A stretch of 64,000 bases of DNA. It comes from Ligustrum vulgare. Lineage: Eukaryota > Streptophyta > Magnoliopsida > Lamiales > Oleaceae. The stretch lies in assembly GCA_963555705.1 (NCBI GenBank), contig OY743177.1:54816096-54880095 (forward strand), written 5' to 3'. The notes below the pieces were generated by a model, which saw nothing but the letters and a program-made list of their open reading frames with translations, ran no database searches and had not been told where the DNA came from. Of this stretch, positions 33,740 to 44,150 are shown piece by piece (positions within the stretch are counted from its first letter, which is position 1; each line of letters starts with the position of its first letter). Both the position numbers and the translations under genes were made by a program.

Positions 33740-34391
33740 ATGTAAATTTTGATTTTTAAATTTTTAATGTTATGCATGTACAAATTTTTAACAATATTAT
33801 AAATATAAAATTAATTTGAAATTCTATTTGTTGAGATATTTAATTTTGTTACGCATTTCTTGATTACATATATATTGGTTGATGATTGTTGATGTGTATG
33901 TGAGAAATATAGCGTATACAGGTGTATATAGGTATAAAGAAAATTAAAGAAAAGGCGTCTGTTGTGAGTAACAACCAACGCCTTTAACAAAGGGAAAAAA
34001 ATTAAAGAAAAGGTGTCAATTGTGAGTAACAACCAACACCTTTAACAATACTTTAGGCTCCCACAACCGATGCCTTTAACAAATTTTTTTTAAAAGAAAC
34101 GGTGTCGATTGTGAGTAACAACCGACACCTTTGACAATACTTTAGGCGTCGGTTGTTCAATCACAACCAACGCCTTTAGTGATCTTTAGGCATTGGTTTA
34201 CATCGAAAAATCGACGCTTAAAGATCACTTTAGGCATCAGTTATTACGTAACAACCGACACATAAACTCCTATCTTGTTGATTTGCCACTATAGGCATCT
34301 GCTGTACAAATGACGTGTTTTCCTTTTTACAACCGACGCGAAAGAGTGTTATTATACTAGTGAACGCATCCTCTTGCAGCAGCAATTGCAA

Positions 34392-34666
34392 CGTTTTATA
34401 TTTTAAAATGTACATTTGATTCTTTTGGAAGATGGTTGTGTGACAACACGTAAAGATAGATTCTATCCAATATTCTCATGCTCGTGAGCATATTTTATGC
34501 TACATGAGAAGCGAGTTTGTGGAATGCAAGTAAAGTATAGAATATGCATTTCACTATTCGAATCTTGTGTTTATTTTCTTATCATGAACTTTAAGTGGCA
34601 GGCTACATATCAAAATAGATTCACTTAAATTATACGTTGAATCGACTCATTGAAAACTTTAAATTA
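34392..34666 (+). repeat. Dispersed repeat, copy 1
   Basis: ~275 bp that recur in the same orientation at 46429-46715, sharing TTTTATATTTTAAAATGTAC, AAAGATAGATTCTATC, CTCGTGAGC and AAGTGGCAGGCT. It lies 30 bp after the CACTA end. The family is not recognised and it has no reading frame. Confidence 0.8.
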
Positions 34667-35067
34667 ACTATTTTTGTATTAATTATTATTCTTTTGATAA
34701 TTATAAGAAATCTAGTGGTTCACTAAGATTTCAAATAGCGATCCTGAATTCAAGTTGATTTTATTAACTATTTTTGTATTAATTATTATTCTTTTGATAA
34801 TTATTGTATTATTTTGAAGTCGAAAAAATATGTAACATGGCGTCAAATCGAAGATCTCAACGAGAAGTTTAATACAAGATAACAAGTGAGAGAAAAGTGA
34901 AAATATTTTGTTTGTAAAATCGTCTCAAAGATCAAACGTAAAAGTTTTTACTTTTCCTCAATTTCCCATTCATTTGAAATTATATCATTTAAGTTCTATA
35001 ATACTATCTATAAACTGCTTATTTGTAATAATAATTATTTATTTTGATAATTGTTGTATTATTTTGA
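34663..35067 (+). repeat. Local direct repeats
   Basis: TTAACTATTTTTGTATTAAT with its next ~22 bases occurs at 34664 and again 100 bp later. TTGTATTATTTTGAAGTC occurs at about 34804 and about 35053, where the copia remnant begins. The repeats suggest local duplication or patch repair before or during insertion. Confidence 0.65.
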
Positions 35068-36330
35068 AGTCCACCAACGAAAGTACACACTGGACATTCT
35101 CCAAGTGGGGCTATTGGGTGTCAAAGATGCCATGTTTTCCATGGACCAGTCTTTGAAACTCACTCCTACTGATGAAGAACTACTCAAAGATCTCTCAAAC
35201 TATCAAATACTGGCGGGGAAGTTAATTTACTTAACCATCACGAGGCCAGAAATCACCTTGTTAGTCAATACACTCAATCAATTCATGTAAGAGCACAAGT
35301 GAACCCACCTAGATGTAGGTCACAAGGACCGAGATTGTTCTTGCCTTTTGAAAGCAACTTTAATTTGGTTTGATTTTGTGATGCAGATTATGTAGGATAC
35401 ATCATCACACATTGGCCAGGGACTGGCTATTATATCTTCCTTGGAAATGTACTCATTTCATGGAAGAGCAACAACCCTCAATGTCTAGATCCTCAGCAAA
35501 GGCAAAATACAGATCTACAGCTATCACTTGTGAAATAACTTAGCTGAGACACTTATTGCAGGATCAATGAATCGAACATCCTTAACATGCTACTCTATTT
35601 TGTTATAATCAAGCAACCATGCACATTGCTGACAATCCAGTAAATCATGATAGATCAAAGTACATTGAGTTTGATTGCCACATCGTTCGAGAACGACTTG
35701 ACAGAAGGAAAATCAAAATTTCCTACATATTAAATGAAAATCAGATTACCGACATGTTCACCAAAGCATTGGAATGCCAACCCAACTTAGTCGGTTCCAT
35801 AAAAATTCAAACCAACCCAACCCAATACCATGTTCCAACCCAACCCAACCAAGTCTCGGTCGGGTTGGGTTGGGTTCACGAGTTGGGCTTTGGCCCAAAT
35901 TAAAAAAAATTGCAAATTAGTCCATTTTTATTTACTAGCCTAATTATGCAAACCAAGTTAAATGGGCCAAAATTCCTTAAATGTTACTTGTTAGGATTAG
36001 GAACTTAGGGGGTTTTATTTGGATTAGGTTTGGGTGGGAGGGAGGGATAACATGGTTAGGCTTGTGATTTTCAAAACTTAAATGGGCCAAAATTCCTTCA
36101 TTTTTTTATTGGGTCGGGTTTATCACCTAAAACCCACAACCCAACCCGATCCAACCCAACCCAACCAATTTTTTTTTATTTAACCCGAACCTAACCCATT
36201 TTCCATCATAACCCGACCCAAACTGAACGGGTTTGATTTGGTCGGGCGGGTTCGGTTGGTAAATGCCCACCCCTACATACACTTGCACGCAAGTTGGGCA
36301 CTCTTGATATCCATGCTCCAACATGAGAGG
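35050..36330 (+). pseudogene. copia RT/RNase H remnant, split by an insertion
   Basis: 35051-35290 reads the RT end (LSNYQILAGKLIYLTITRPE). 35619-35790 reads the RNase H end (NPVNHDRSKYIEFDCHIVRE and NENQITDMFTKAL). After a ~480-bp insertion the last copia residues (KLGTLDIHAPT) and a stop are found at about 36289-36325. A purine run GAGAGGAG follows and may be the polypurine tract, so a decayed 3' LTR may start near 36333. Multiple stops lie between 35290 and 35619. The 5' part is missing. Confidence 0.85.
35790..36275. mobile_element. CCCAA/TTGGG-rich insertion in the copia remnant
   Basis: The segment starts and ends with clusters of CCCAACC (35812-35850, 36138-36165) and their complements (GGTTGGGTTGGG at 35862-35875), so it folds back on itself. 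The right end reads, on the minus strand, TAGGGGTGGGCA, a terminus seen in hAT-type elements. No 8-bp duplication and no matching left terminus was found, so the class is tentative. That it interrupts the copia frame is clear. Confidence 0.5.
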
Positions 36331-36332
36331 AG

Positions 36333-37169
36333 TATTAATAGATTGGTGAATTTCACCCTATGAGTGATTGCTTGTTAGAAATACCAAGCAATCACCCACC
36401 TATTCGAATTTGGAACCAAGAGGAAAATGAAGAATCGAGTGATCACTTGATGTTTAACCAAGCGATCACTTGGTTACATGGTTTGTTGACTCGAGATTTT
36501 ATGTTGTTTTCCTTATTTAATTCCTTCCTTGTAGCATAATATTCATTCCTTCATATTAGGATATCAATCATGTGATGGGGATTCTTAATCTGACTGGAAA
36601 ATGTAAGCTTCCCATGGATTTAGGAAGGGAAGTTGGGCAAGCTGATTACTACTAAGCCTATGTTCGGCAAACAAGATTTTCTGTTTTTAAACGTTTTGCA
36701 CACATACCAATACAGAGCAGTATTCACATAATGACTATCAGTTGATATATGCTACTGTTGACGGCAGAAGGGTTCTGATTTTCTCAACCCAATAAAGACA
36801 AAAACACCCTAGAACATGGCCAACCAACAAAGAAATAAAAAGAATTTAACCAATAAAGCAAGGGTAAATCTTGGAATTAAACAAATGATATGCCATGAGA
36901 TACAGCATACGTATTGACATGCCAGAGTTTGAGATGTGGTTGCTTCTTGTTAGATATGAATTGGTTTGGGAGATATTGGTTTATAAACAGCAAAAAAGTG
37001 TATTCGAACAAAGGCTAAATGTGATTGACCAACTTGGTATTACTCATCAAATATCTTCAAAATCAACTACAAAATCTTCACACCATCATCTATCTTCCAA
37101 TCTGTAAAATATATCTGTACAAGCAGATTTATCACATCATAAATGAATTTAGCACCAAGGATTTGGAAT
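36333..37169. other. Possible copia LTR remnant and unassigned DNA
   Basis: The first few hundred bases may be a decayed copia 3' LTR. GTGATCACTTG/AAGCGATCACTTGG repeats occur at 36440-36475. No gene is supported up to the viral fragment. Confidence 0.35.
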
Positions 37170-37179
37170 TTGTAGCACC

Positions 37180-39234
37180 AAGAAAATTTGAAGGAGACTT
37201 TTCTCCTTCCTTTTGTTTGGGCAAGCAATTGTAAAGTGTCCTTTCTTTCCACAGATGAAGCAGCTATTTCCTTTTTTCTTTGTAAATTTCCTTCTGAAAA
37301 ATCTTTTCTTGTTTTGAAAAGGATGAAGAGGAGATTCTCTTCAGGAAATCTTCATTCTTCTTTTGTGGAACTTCTTTTTTCCTCTGCAATCACAATCTTT
37401 CGTAGCACGGCTGCACCTGATTTGTAAATAAGGTTTATGACAAGCCTTTTCTAGCTTTTTTCCAGTTGCATTGATATCTTTGAGGAAAGTATTTTGATTA
37501 GATAACTTCTTCAATGTTTTCATGATACAATTGTGAAGTTCTCCAAAAGAAGTGGCATTCAGGGGTTGTCCTCTCAACTCCATAGTTCTTAATGTGTCTT
37601 GGCCAAGAGTTTGAGGAATGGACTCAAAATAAGCTTGCTTGATGTTGGTATCGTCAGGTCCTCCAATAAGATAATATCTTTGAGCAGCATTTTCTGAAGT
37701 GTTTCTCAAGATCATTTGGATTGTAGGAACAACATTTCAATTTGAAAAACTCTCCTCTGGCGATTTCTTTGTCATGATCAGATTTTCCAAAAAATTCCCA
37801 GTATAAGGAATTCATGAATGTCTCAGTGGTATTTGTTTCTAGAGTAAGTTGAAGTTGTCTATATTCACCCATTGAATCATACCAATCTCTGAGGAATCCT
37901 GTGATTCTTGCCAGAAATGCTTTTATGACCTTTGTATGGGTCATATTTGGTTTTTGGAGTTCTGCAGTACACCAAGCTTTCATTTCTTGTAACCTGTATT
38001 TCCACTGTAATGGAGGAATATCGTCAAAAGTAAATTTTGGAGAAGAAGCACCATTTGAAGAATAATAATTGTTAGTCACACGTGATTCCAACATCTCTTC
38101 ATCGACTACTTCTGATTCATCAACAGCGGGTTCATTATTTGATTGACCAGTTTGTGATTGACCTGTTTGTGTTGTTTGGTCAGCCATATAAAATGAAGGA
38201 TTTTATTTGATAGACTGATCAGATGTTTCTTCAGCAGATTCAAAAGACTCGGATTTAGAGGTTTTTGAATTAGTGATGTTATTTTTAACAGTATGGAAGG
38301 GAAGAGTATGGGCTTGGTTATGTGTTTGTTGAAGGAATGTGGAGATAGGATTTTTTATCATCATTTGGGGTTGTTTTTCAGGATTTGATGAAGGTAAAAT
38401 GTTTTGTGTAGGTGTAGGTTGTATTTGATGGGGTTGGTCTGGCCTTTTTGGGTGGCATAGATGCCTTCTTCTTTTGTTACCATTCTTCAGGATTGAAGAG
38501 TGTAGAAGTAGATACTTCATAAGTGGAGGAATATAAGGGTCCTGTTTGGGAAATTTAGTTGCTAGAATAAGAGGAAGGGTAATATGGTGTTGATGGTGGG
38601 ATTATTGGATTTGACTCAACAGAGGCAAGTTGTACTTTTAGGCTTTTGATTTCTTTTTCTTGGGTATCAAATGGTAATTGGTTTTGTAAACGGGCTAATA
38701 TGTCGGCATGTAAAATTTCAATTCTTTGTTTACTGGTTTGAAGTGGAGTAAGGAGGATTTGAGTCTACTGGCTTAGAGTCTTTCCAATCCTTTGCTGACT
38801 TTGGTCAATCCTTTTGAACAAGGCATTCTGTTGTACTATATTTTCTGATTGCCAATTTAAAGTTGTTTCAGCTGTTAAAAGTGGTTGCACCGATCCATCT
38901 AATCTCCTAGTGCTTGAGTTTTTATTTTTATTTTTCATGAGTGAGTAGACTGGTCCTTTTCAAAAGTTTCTAAGGGAGGAAACTCTTCTTTAGTAGGAGG
39001 ACAAAACATATCCATTGAAAGAGGAGATGAGGGTAGATTATTAATCCAATCCCATTTTTTATGGTATCTTCTACAGTCGTCGTCTTCTTCATCATCATCA
39101 CATCCAGTAGGAATTAGAGGATCATCATTTCTGGGGGAAGGAGTGTATTTAACATAGTAGTCAAATCTTCCTGATGGTTCTCCGAGTAATCCAACTCCTG
39201 GATCATTGTCGTACAAAATTTTATGTAACTTCAT
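37180..39234 (-). pseudogene. Caulimovirid linker and coat-protein-like gag, broken
   Basis: 39234-38935 reads an acidic, Pro-rich stretch with a poly-Asp/Glu patch and an EFPPLE motif. 38860-38600 is a Gln-rich coiled-coil-like stretch in broken frame. 38187-37654 is the largest open piece (177 aa, MADQTTQTG...), with the conserved coat region ending in RKCCSKIL. 37715-37341 continues it in another frame, and at about 37275-37235 there is a CCHC knuckle CFICGKKGHFTIAC. Lys/Arg-rich sequence flanks the knuckle, as in viral nucleic-acid-binding coat proteins. Confidence 0.8.
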
Positions 39235-39299
39235 TTGACTGCTTCGCTTGGATCTCCTTCTTTGTCGAGGAAGATCTTCATTGAGATCTATTTCAAGGA

Positions 39300-40393
39300 A
39301 ACTAGAGCAATTACAAGCATCCTAAAAAAAATGTCCAGTATTATCCGTTTTGTTATATACTGGCCTTCCATTTGCATCAAAAGCATAAATAGGAATTTCT
39401 TCTTTTGTATATGCAAATTGTGTGGGAAAACAGGAAGGTTTGTTTGGCATGACTTCTCTTTTGAAGGTTATTTCGACATCTCCATTGGATTTCTTTCTAA
39501 AGAAAGGCTCTGTGGATTGTATTGGAGCAGAAGTTTTGTTTCCCTTATGAGTTTGTTCATAACTAGTAACCCATGTTTCAAGAATGAGTTTTACTAGTTT
39601 TGAACGAGGAATTTGCCTTGGAACGTAAGTACAACTTGGGACATGGTCTCATTCTACATGAAGAAGTAGAGTATCCTCTGTTCCTTGAGACTAAGCAAAA
39701 TCAAGGGAATGTTTTGAGTTTTGTAGACCATTTGGTAATGGAGAGTGGCTGCATATCTGATAGAAGTTGGTATAGCACCAACAATTTAAATCTGAACCTT
39801 TAAGGCTGAGAGCAATTGTGGTTCAGATATGGGCATATTAAAATTTGGAAACATAGTGACCAAAACAGTTCCAGCATTGAGAGTTGTTTCAACAGTTCAT
39901 ATGCAAGCATGTTAATACTCAGAGAAACGAGTGTCTAACAAGGCAATTCTTGAAACTATAGGAAGACATTTTCTTCCATGAAGAGTTAATGTAAATCTGA
40001 TAGCTCCAAAATGAAGATGAGTATAACCTTCAGATAACCAAACTTTTGGTAGATGGGAAGGTAACTCAAGAGTAACAAACTGTTCTTTTTCCGTTGCAGG
40101 TAAAAAATGTTGTCAAACTTGGAGGCTTGAACGAACTCTTTTACTTGTGATTTTTTAGGAGAGATAAGGCTACAGATAGTTTTTGATATAGACTGGCGAG
40201 GTTTAGTGTAAGGGAGATATGGATTTATGAGAGGCAGATATGTGAGTGGTACTTTATCAAATTATGAAAGATTGGATATCTCATAAAGATAATCCATTTT
40301 TTAGGCATCTGATTTTCGGAGCGAAGTAGATGAAGAAGAAGCTAAGGAGGATGATTTAGAAAGTGAAAAAGGATTTGAACTTTCCGAAGACAT
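39300..40393 (-). pseudogene. Caulimovirid movement protein, broken
   Basis: ATG at 40393 starts a Ser-rich leader that ends at a stop after about 30 codons. Similarity to the 30K-type movement protein of caulimovirids resumes in a second frame at about 40100-39760, where it is interrupted by several more stops, and in a third frame towards 39400. The family forms tubules or modifies plasmodesmata for cell-to-cell spread. The breaks make a product impossible. Confidence 0.75.
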
Positions 40394-41197
40394 GATTAAA
40401 GAGTGTTCTTCCTTAATTTTTTCCAGTTCTAATAACATAACTAATAACATAAGAGTTAATAAGGTAAGTTTACAAGAGAGATCTCTGCCCCAATGATTAA
40501 GAGAAATGACGTGTCCTTAGTTGGAGATACCTAGATACAAGACATTTGAAATTAAAACAAATACTACAAATTTAAAATTTTATTAGACTATAAACAATTT
40601 TCAAGCCACTGTCCTTGGTTTTCAACCATTTTCCATTCGTTTTCAACTTTTATTTACTCATTCTTTTTTTAACTCTTCGACACATAGGCTCTTTCCAAGA
40701 AAACTAGATATGAACTCATTGCTCGAGGTAGAGGGTCGACCCAAGCAAACTACAAAATGTAGCAAAAAAGTTAAATAGCGTAATGATGATTAAATCACAA
40801 TCGAGTGTAACATTGAATATTGATCAGGAAATTGGTAAGGTTACAACCTACTTTTGTTAAACAAATACAAAGTTTAATTGATTTCCACAATTAATACACA
40901 TTTTAAACTTGAACTTTGCCAATACCATGGATCCTATAACTGTAGTAATCTTACCTCAAGTTTGCACATTCCAAGAACTAATGGCTCAGAATAGCTTTAG
41001 TCCATGCTATCTTCAGAATAGAGCTTGTCCCGCAGTGGTATGTGAAAACAACAAAGGCTCATAAGTCGAGGATGCTGGAGCCAAGAAACTTAGTCCTTCT
41101 TGGACTATAATATGGTGAAATCCAAACCTATAATTAGTCAAGTACAAGATATCTAAATGATCGTGCATGAGATTTACTCCGAGTGAATGGTTGTGAG
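40394..41197. other. Unassigned stretch
   Basis: There is no supported reading frame. 41013-41197 may be the upstream part of the old copia element, but I cannot show this. Confidence 0.35.
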
Positions 41198-41347
41198 TAA
41201 ACCTTTCAAGTGGCAGCAATGATTGAAAAGCTATCTCCTGCATGGAAGAATTTCAAATACTATCTAAAGCATAAGCGAAAAGAAATGAGCGTTGAAAAAC
41301 TTATTGTTCGACTTCGCATCGAGGAAGACAACAAAGGTTCTGAAAAG
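41198..41347 (+). pseudogene. Old copia gag, left part
   Basis: It reads VAAMIEKLSPAWKNFKYYLK and IVRLRIEEDNKGSEK, a UBN2-type copia gag. It stops exactly where the nested element begins, and the same frame resumes at 43889. No start codon or LTR of this element was located. Confidence 0.85.
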
Positions 41348-41912
41348 TGTTGTGATTTTGTCTTCCTTAATCTACTGCCAAGAAATCAGTTTTTGGAGAA
41401 AAGAAAGACAAGAACCAGAAAAAGGCAAAAAATGTACAAGAGACCACTTCTATCCGGATTGGATGTAGATAGAATGGGGATAGAATGCTCATTTAATCCG
41501 GATAGAAATTGATAGAATATAGATTGAATGCACTATTCACAAAAAGGCTAAATAGAAACAAAGAAAAATTATTAACAGGGAACTTGGAACCAGTTTCCTA
41601 AGTCGATCTTATTATCAGAGAAGACTAAACACAATGGATTTTAAACACCACAGAAAACACAGGAGATTACATTTACTCTTGCAATCAACAGAAAGCTCTT
41701 CAAGATTGTACAAAAAATTTCTCAATTTCTCAATCTAACTTTCTCTATACCGATTTTTCTCTACCTTTCTCCCAGCTATCTTTATGTATTTATAGACCTA
41801 TCCGACTCTCCACTGCAAGTAAATCAGTTACTAACCGAAACAACTACCAAAGAAGGCTCTAATCTATTATCATTCTATTTGAACAAAAAACTCAAGAGGC
41901 AATAGCTCCACA
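41348..41912 (-). repeat. 3' LTR of the nested copia
   Basis: TGTTGTGATTTTGTC...GCTCCACA on the plus strand. The polypurine tract lies just beyond 41912. It diverges from the partner LTR by scattered substitutions and the two indels noted for it, so this insertion is older than the Tat element. Confidence 0.9.
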
Positions 41913-41944
41913 TTCTCCACCTTTGACTCTTAAGAAGAATTTAC

Positions 41945-43170
41945 TCACAATGATTGATAACAAAAACTTGCAGCCTGAAGATTAGGTAGCCTTAAACCTG
42001 TTAACTGATCTGGCCTTGGAGAACTCATTAGTAGGATTAGAATCAGCTGAAAACTTGACCATATTTTCTTGCAAAACATAGATGCTTTTTTTAGCAATGC
42101 TTTCATGACTACCACAGAATTTTCCATCACCTTTAACACTCCACCTTGAGCTTTGTACACACAACCAGATTTGTCAAGTGCTCCCAGTGAGATCAGATTT
42201 CTTTCAAGGCATGGTACATGCCTCACTCCACCGAGGACCTTTGATAAACCATCCCACAATTTCATGTTGATAGAACCAACAACAACCACTTCACAGGTGT
42301 TATCATTTTCCATCAGCACTTTACTTTCAGCAACCGGTTTGTACTCCATGAAAAATTCCTTTCTTGGCGTCATATGAAATGAGCAACCTGTGTCCATAAT
42401 CCACACATTGGTCTAGCGTGCAATTGTTACAGCAAGCACTTCACCAACTTCATAGCCTTCAGACGCATTTGCACACTCTCCATCTTGCTTGTTGTTTCCT
42501 TACTTCATCCACCTCTTGTTTCTTTGTGGACAATGTTTTCTAAAATGTCCTTCTTGATTGCATATTCAACATAGCTTCTTTTCTTTCCTTCCTTGCACAT
42601 TCAGCACTTGTCCATTACTTTTGGTAAGATTTCCATTCAACTTCAAATCTAATTCCTTTGAATAGGCTGTTGTAGCAACTTCTTTAAAGGTCAAGGATTC
42701 CTTGCTATATTTGATGGTGTCTCTTAGATGATCATAGGCTGGGGGCAAACTTGATCTTCTTCATCAATCTTGATTTTCAGATTCTCCAGATCTGAAACCA
42801 GCTTTGTAAATTCATCAATATTCTCATCAATTGATTTTGATTCATCTATCTTGAAGTTGTAGAACTTGTGCTTCAAGAAGATCCGGTTTGGCAAAGCTTT
42901 GGTCAAGTAGAGCTCTTCCAGTTTGTTCCACATTTCAGAGGCCGTCTTCTCCTTGATTACCTTCCTTAGAACTGTATCAGAGAGGCTAAGGATGATGGTA
43001 TTTCTTGCCTTCTTCATGGTGTCAGCCTGGTTTGAAGCCTCAGTTCCAGATTTTTCTTCCAAGGCTTCTTCCATTCCAAGATTACCAAGATGTGCCCTCA
43101 TCTTCTCCCTTCATATGTTGAAATCATTTTTTCCATCAAACTTCTCAATTTCAAACTTTGATGAAGACAT
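41945..43170 (-). pseudogene. gag and protease start of the nested copia
   Basis: ATG at 43170 (MSSSKFEIEKFDGK) is followed by TGA at 43113-43111 in place of a Trp codon. 43101-42724 then reads a UBN2-type gag (MRAHLGNLG... ENIDEFTKLVSDLENLKI). 42748-42566 continues it in another frame. A knuckle of the form C-x2-EGHF-x3-C lies near 42560-42520. 42406-41945 carries the protease start with MDTGCSFHMTP and HVPCLERNLISLG. The frame is cut before the integrase. Confidence 0.88.
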
Positions 43171-43310
43171 TGCAAATTACTTCTTTTGGCCAAGAAGTTT
43201 CTTTCACATGTAGTGCACCATCAGCTTATCAAGAAGTTTGAAAAATAAAAGGAGCCTTCACAACTTTGATCTTTTTCTTTGCTGATTTGAAACAAGGCTC
43301 TGATACCAAT

Positions 43311-43883
43311 TGTTGTAATTTTGTCTTCCTTAATCTACTGCCAAGAAATCAGTTTTTGGAGAAAAGAAAGACAAGAACAAGAAAAAGGCAAAAAGTATAC
43401 AAGAGACCACTTCTATCATAGAATGCTCATTGAATCCGGATAGAAATTGATAGAATATGGATTGAATGCACTATTCACAAAAAGGCTAAATAGAAACAAA
43501 GAAAAATGATTAGTAGGAAACTTGGAACCATTTTTCTAAGTCGATCTTATTATCAAAGAAGACTAAACACCATGGATTTTAAACATCACAGAAAACAAGG
43601 GAGATTACATCTACTCTCTTGGAATCAATAGAAAGCTCTTCAAGATTGTATAGAAAATTTCTCAGTTTCTCAATCTAACTTTCTCTATACTGATTTTTCT
43701 CTACCTTTCTCCTAGCTATCTTTATGTATTTATAGACCTATCCAACTCTCTACTGTAGGTAAATCAGTTACTAACCGAAACAACTACCAAAGAAGGCTCC
43801 AATCTCTTAACAACTACCAAAGAAGGCTCCAATCTCTTATCATTCCATTTGAACAAAAAAACTCATGATGCAACAACTCCATA
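43311..43883 (-). repeat. 5' LTR of the nested copia
   Basis: It begins TGTTGTAATTTTGTC on the plus strand and ends CTCCATA, where the other LTR has CTCCACA. Relative to the 3' LTR it lacks ~25 bp after CACTTCTATC and has a ~30-bp tandem duplication of AACTACCAAAGAAGGCTCC (about 43785-43840). Confidence 0.9.
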
Positions 43884-43888
43884 AAAAG

Positions 43889-44150
43889 AAAGAGTTCAAT
43901 CCATCTGTAACTAAGGTTAATGTTGTGGAGCATGACCAGAGCTTCATGACCTACAAGAACAAGCATGTGTCATCTGTTGGCAAAGGGCCTAAGTTGGGAC
44001 CAAATGTGGAATTCTAAAAAGAGATTTCAAGGTAAATGCTTCAATTTTTACAAGGTAGTCACAAGTCTTCAGAGTGCCGTTTGATGAATAAGAAGAACAA
44101 GTATTTTATTACTTTTATAAACGATAGCACAAAATATATCTTGAAATTAT
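43889..44150 (+). pseudogene. Old copia gag, right part
   Basis: It continues the frame left at 41347: KEFNPSVTKVNVVEHDQSF and VGKGPKLGPNVEF, then a stop, a degenerate knuckle region (CHKSSEC-like in another frame) and a short integrase-like piece (YFITFINDSTKY). The protease region between knuckle and integrase is missing, so the old element had an internal deletion. Confidence 0.75.

Larger units (their letters stand above)
30487..34362 (+). mobile_element. CACTA (En/Spm) transposon, 3.9 kb, internally deleted
   Basis: It starts CACTAGTACAGAATTA and ends with an inverted CACTAGTATAATAA, flanked by AAC on both sides (30484-30486 and 34363-34365), which is the 3-bp duplication of CACTA elements. 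Subterminal repeats of the form GGCGTC-GTTGT / ACAACCGACGCC cluster at 33950-34340. The left subterminal part (30660-30960) is a C-rich low-complexity block. The inside has a TNP2 transposase N-terminal part and an Ulp1-like protease part; the middle of the transposase is missing, so it cannot move by itself. Confidence 0.92.
37170..40393 (-). mobile_element. Endogenous caulimovirid (pararetrovirus) fragment
   Basis: On the minus strand, a movement-protein region is followed by a linker with acidic and coiled-coil parts and a coat-protein-like gag ending in a CCHC knuckle. This order fits the polyprotein of petuvirus/florendovirus-type endogenous Caulimoviridae. There is no protease or reverse transcriptase and no matching copy elsewhere in the window. 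Many stops and shifts are present. It is a fossil fragment with no sign of being able to make virus. Confidence 0.82.
41348..43883 (-). mobile_element. Nested non-autonomous copia element, 2.5 kb
   Basis: LTRs lie at 41348-41912 (3') and 43311-43883 (5') with AAAAG on both sides (41343-41347 and 43884-43888). The minus strand has an iMet primer site TGGTATCAGAGCC (43308-43296), gag, a knuckle and the start of the protease, and then directly a polypurine tract (AAAGGTGGAGAA) before the 3' LTR. Integrase, RT and RNase H are absent, so it depended on another element. It sits inside the older copia gag. Confidence 0.92.

Noticed and set aside
35795..36250. Interstitial telomere array
   Set aside because: The repeat is CCCAA/CCCAACC and irregular, not the plant TTTAGGG telomere unit.
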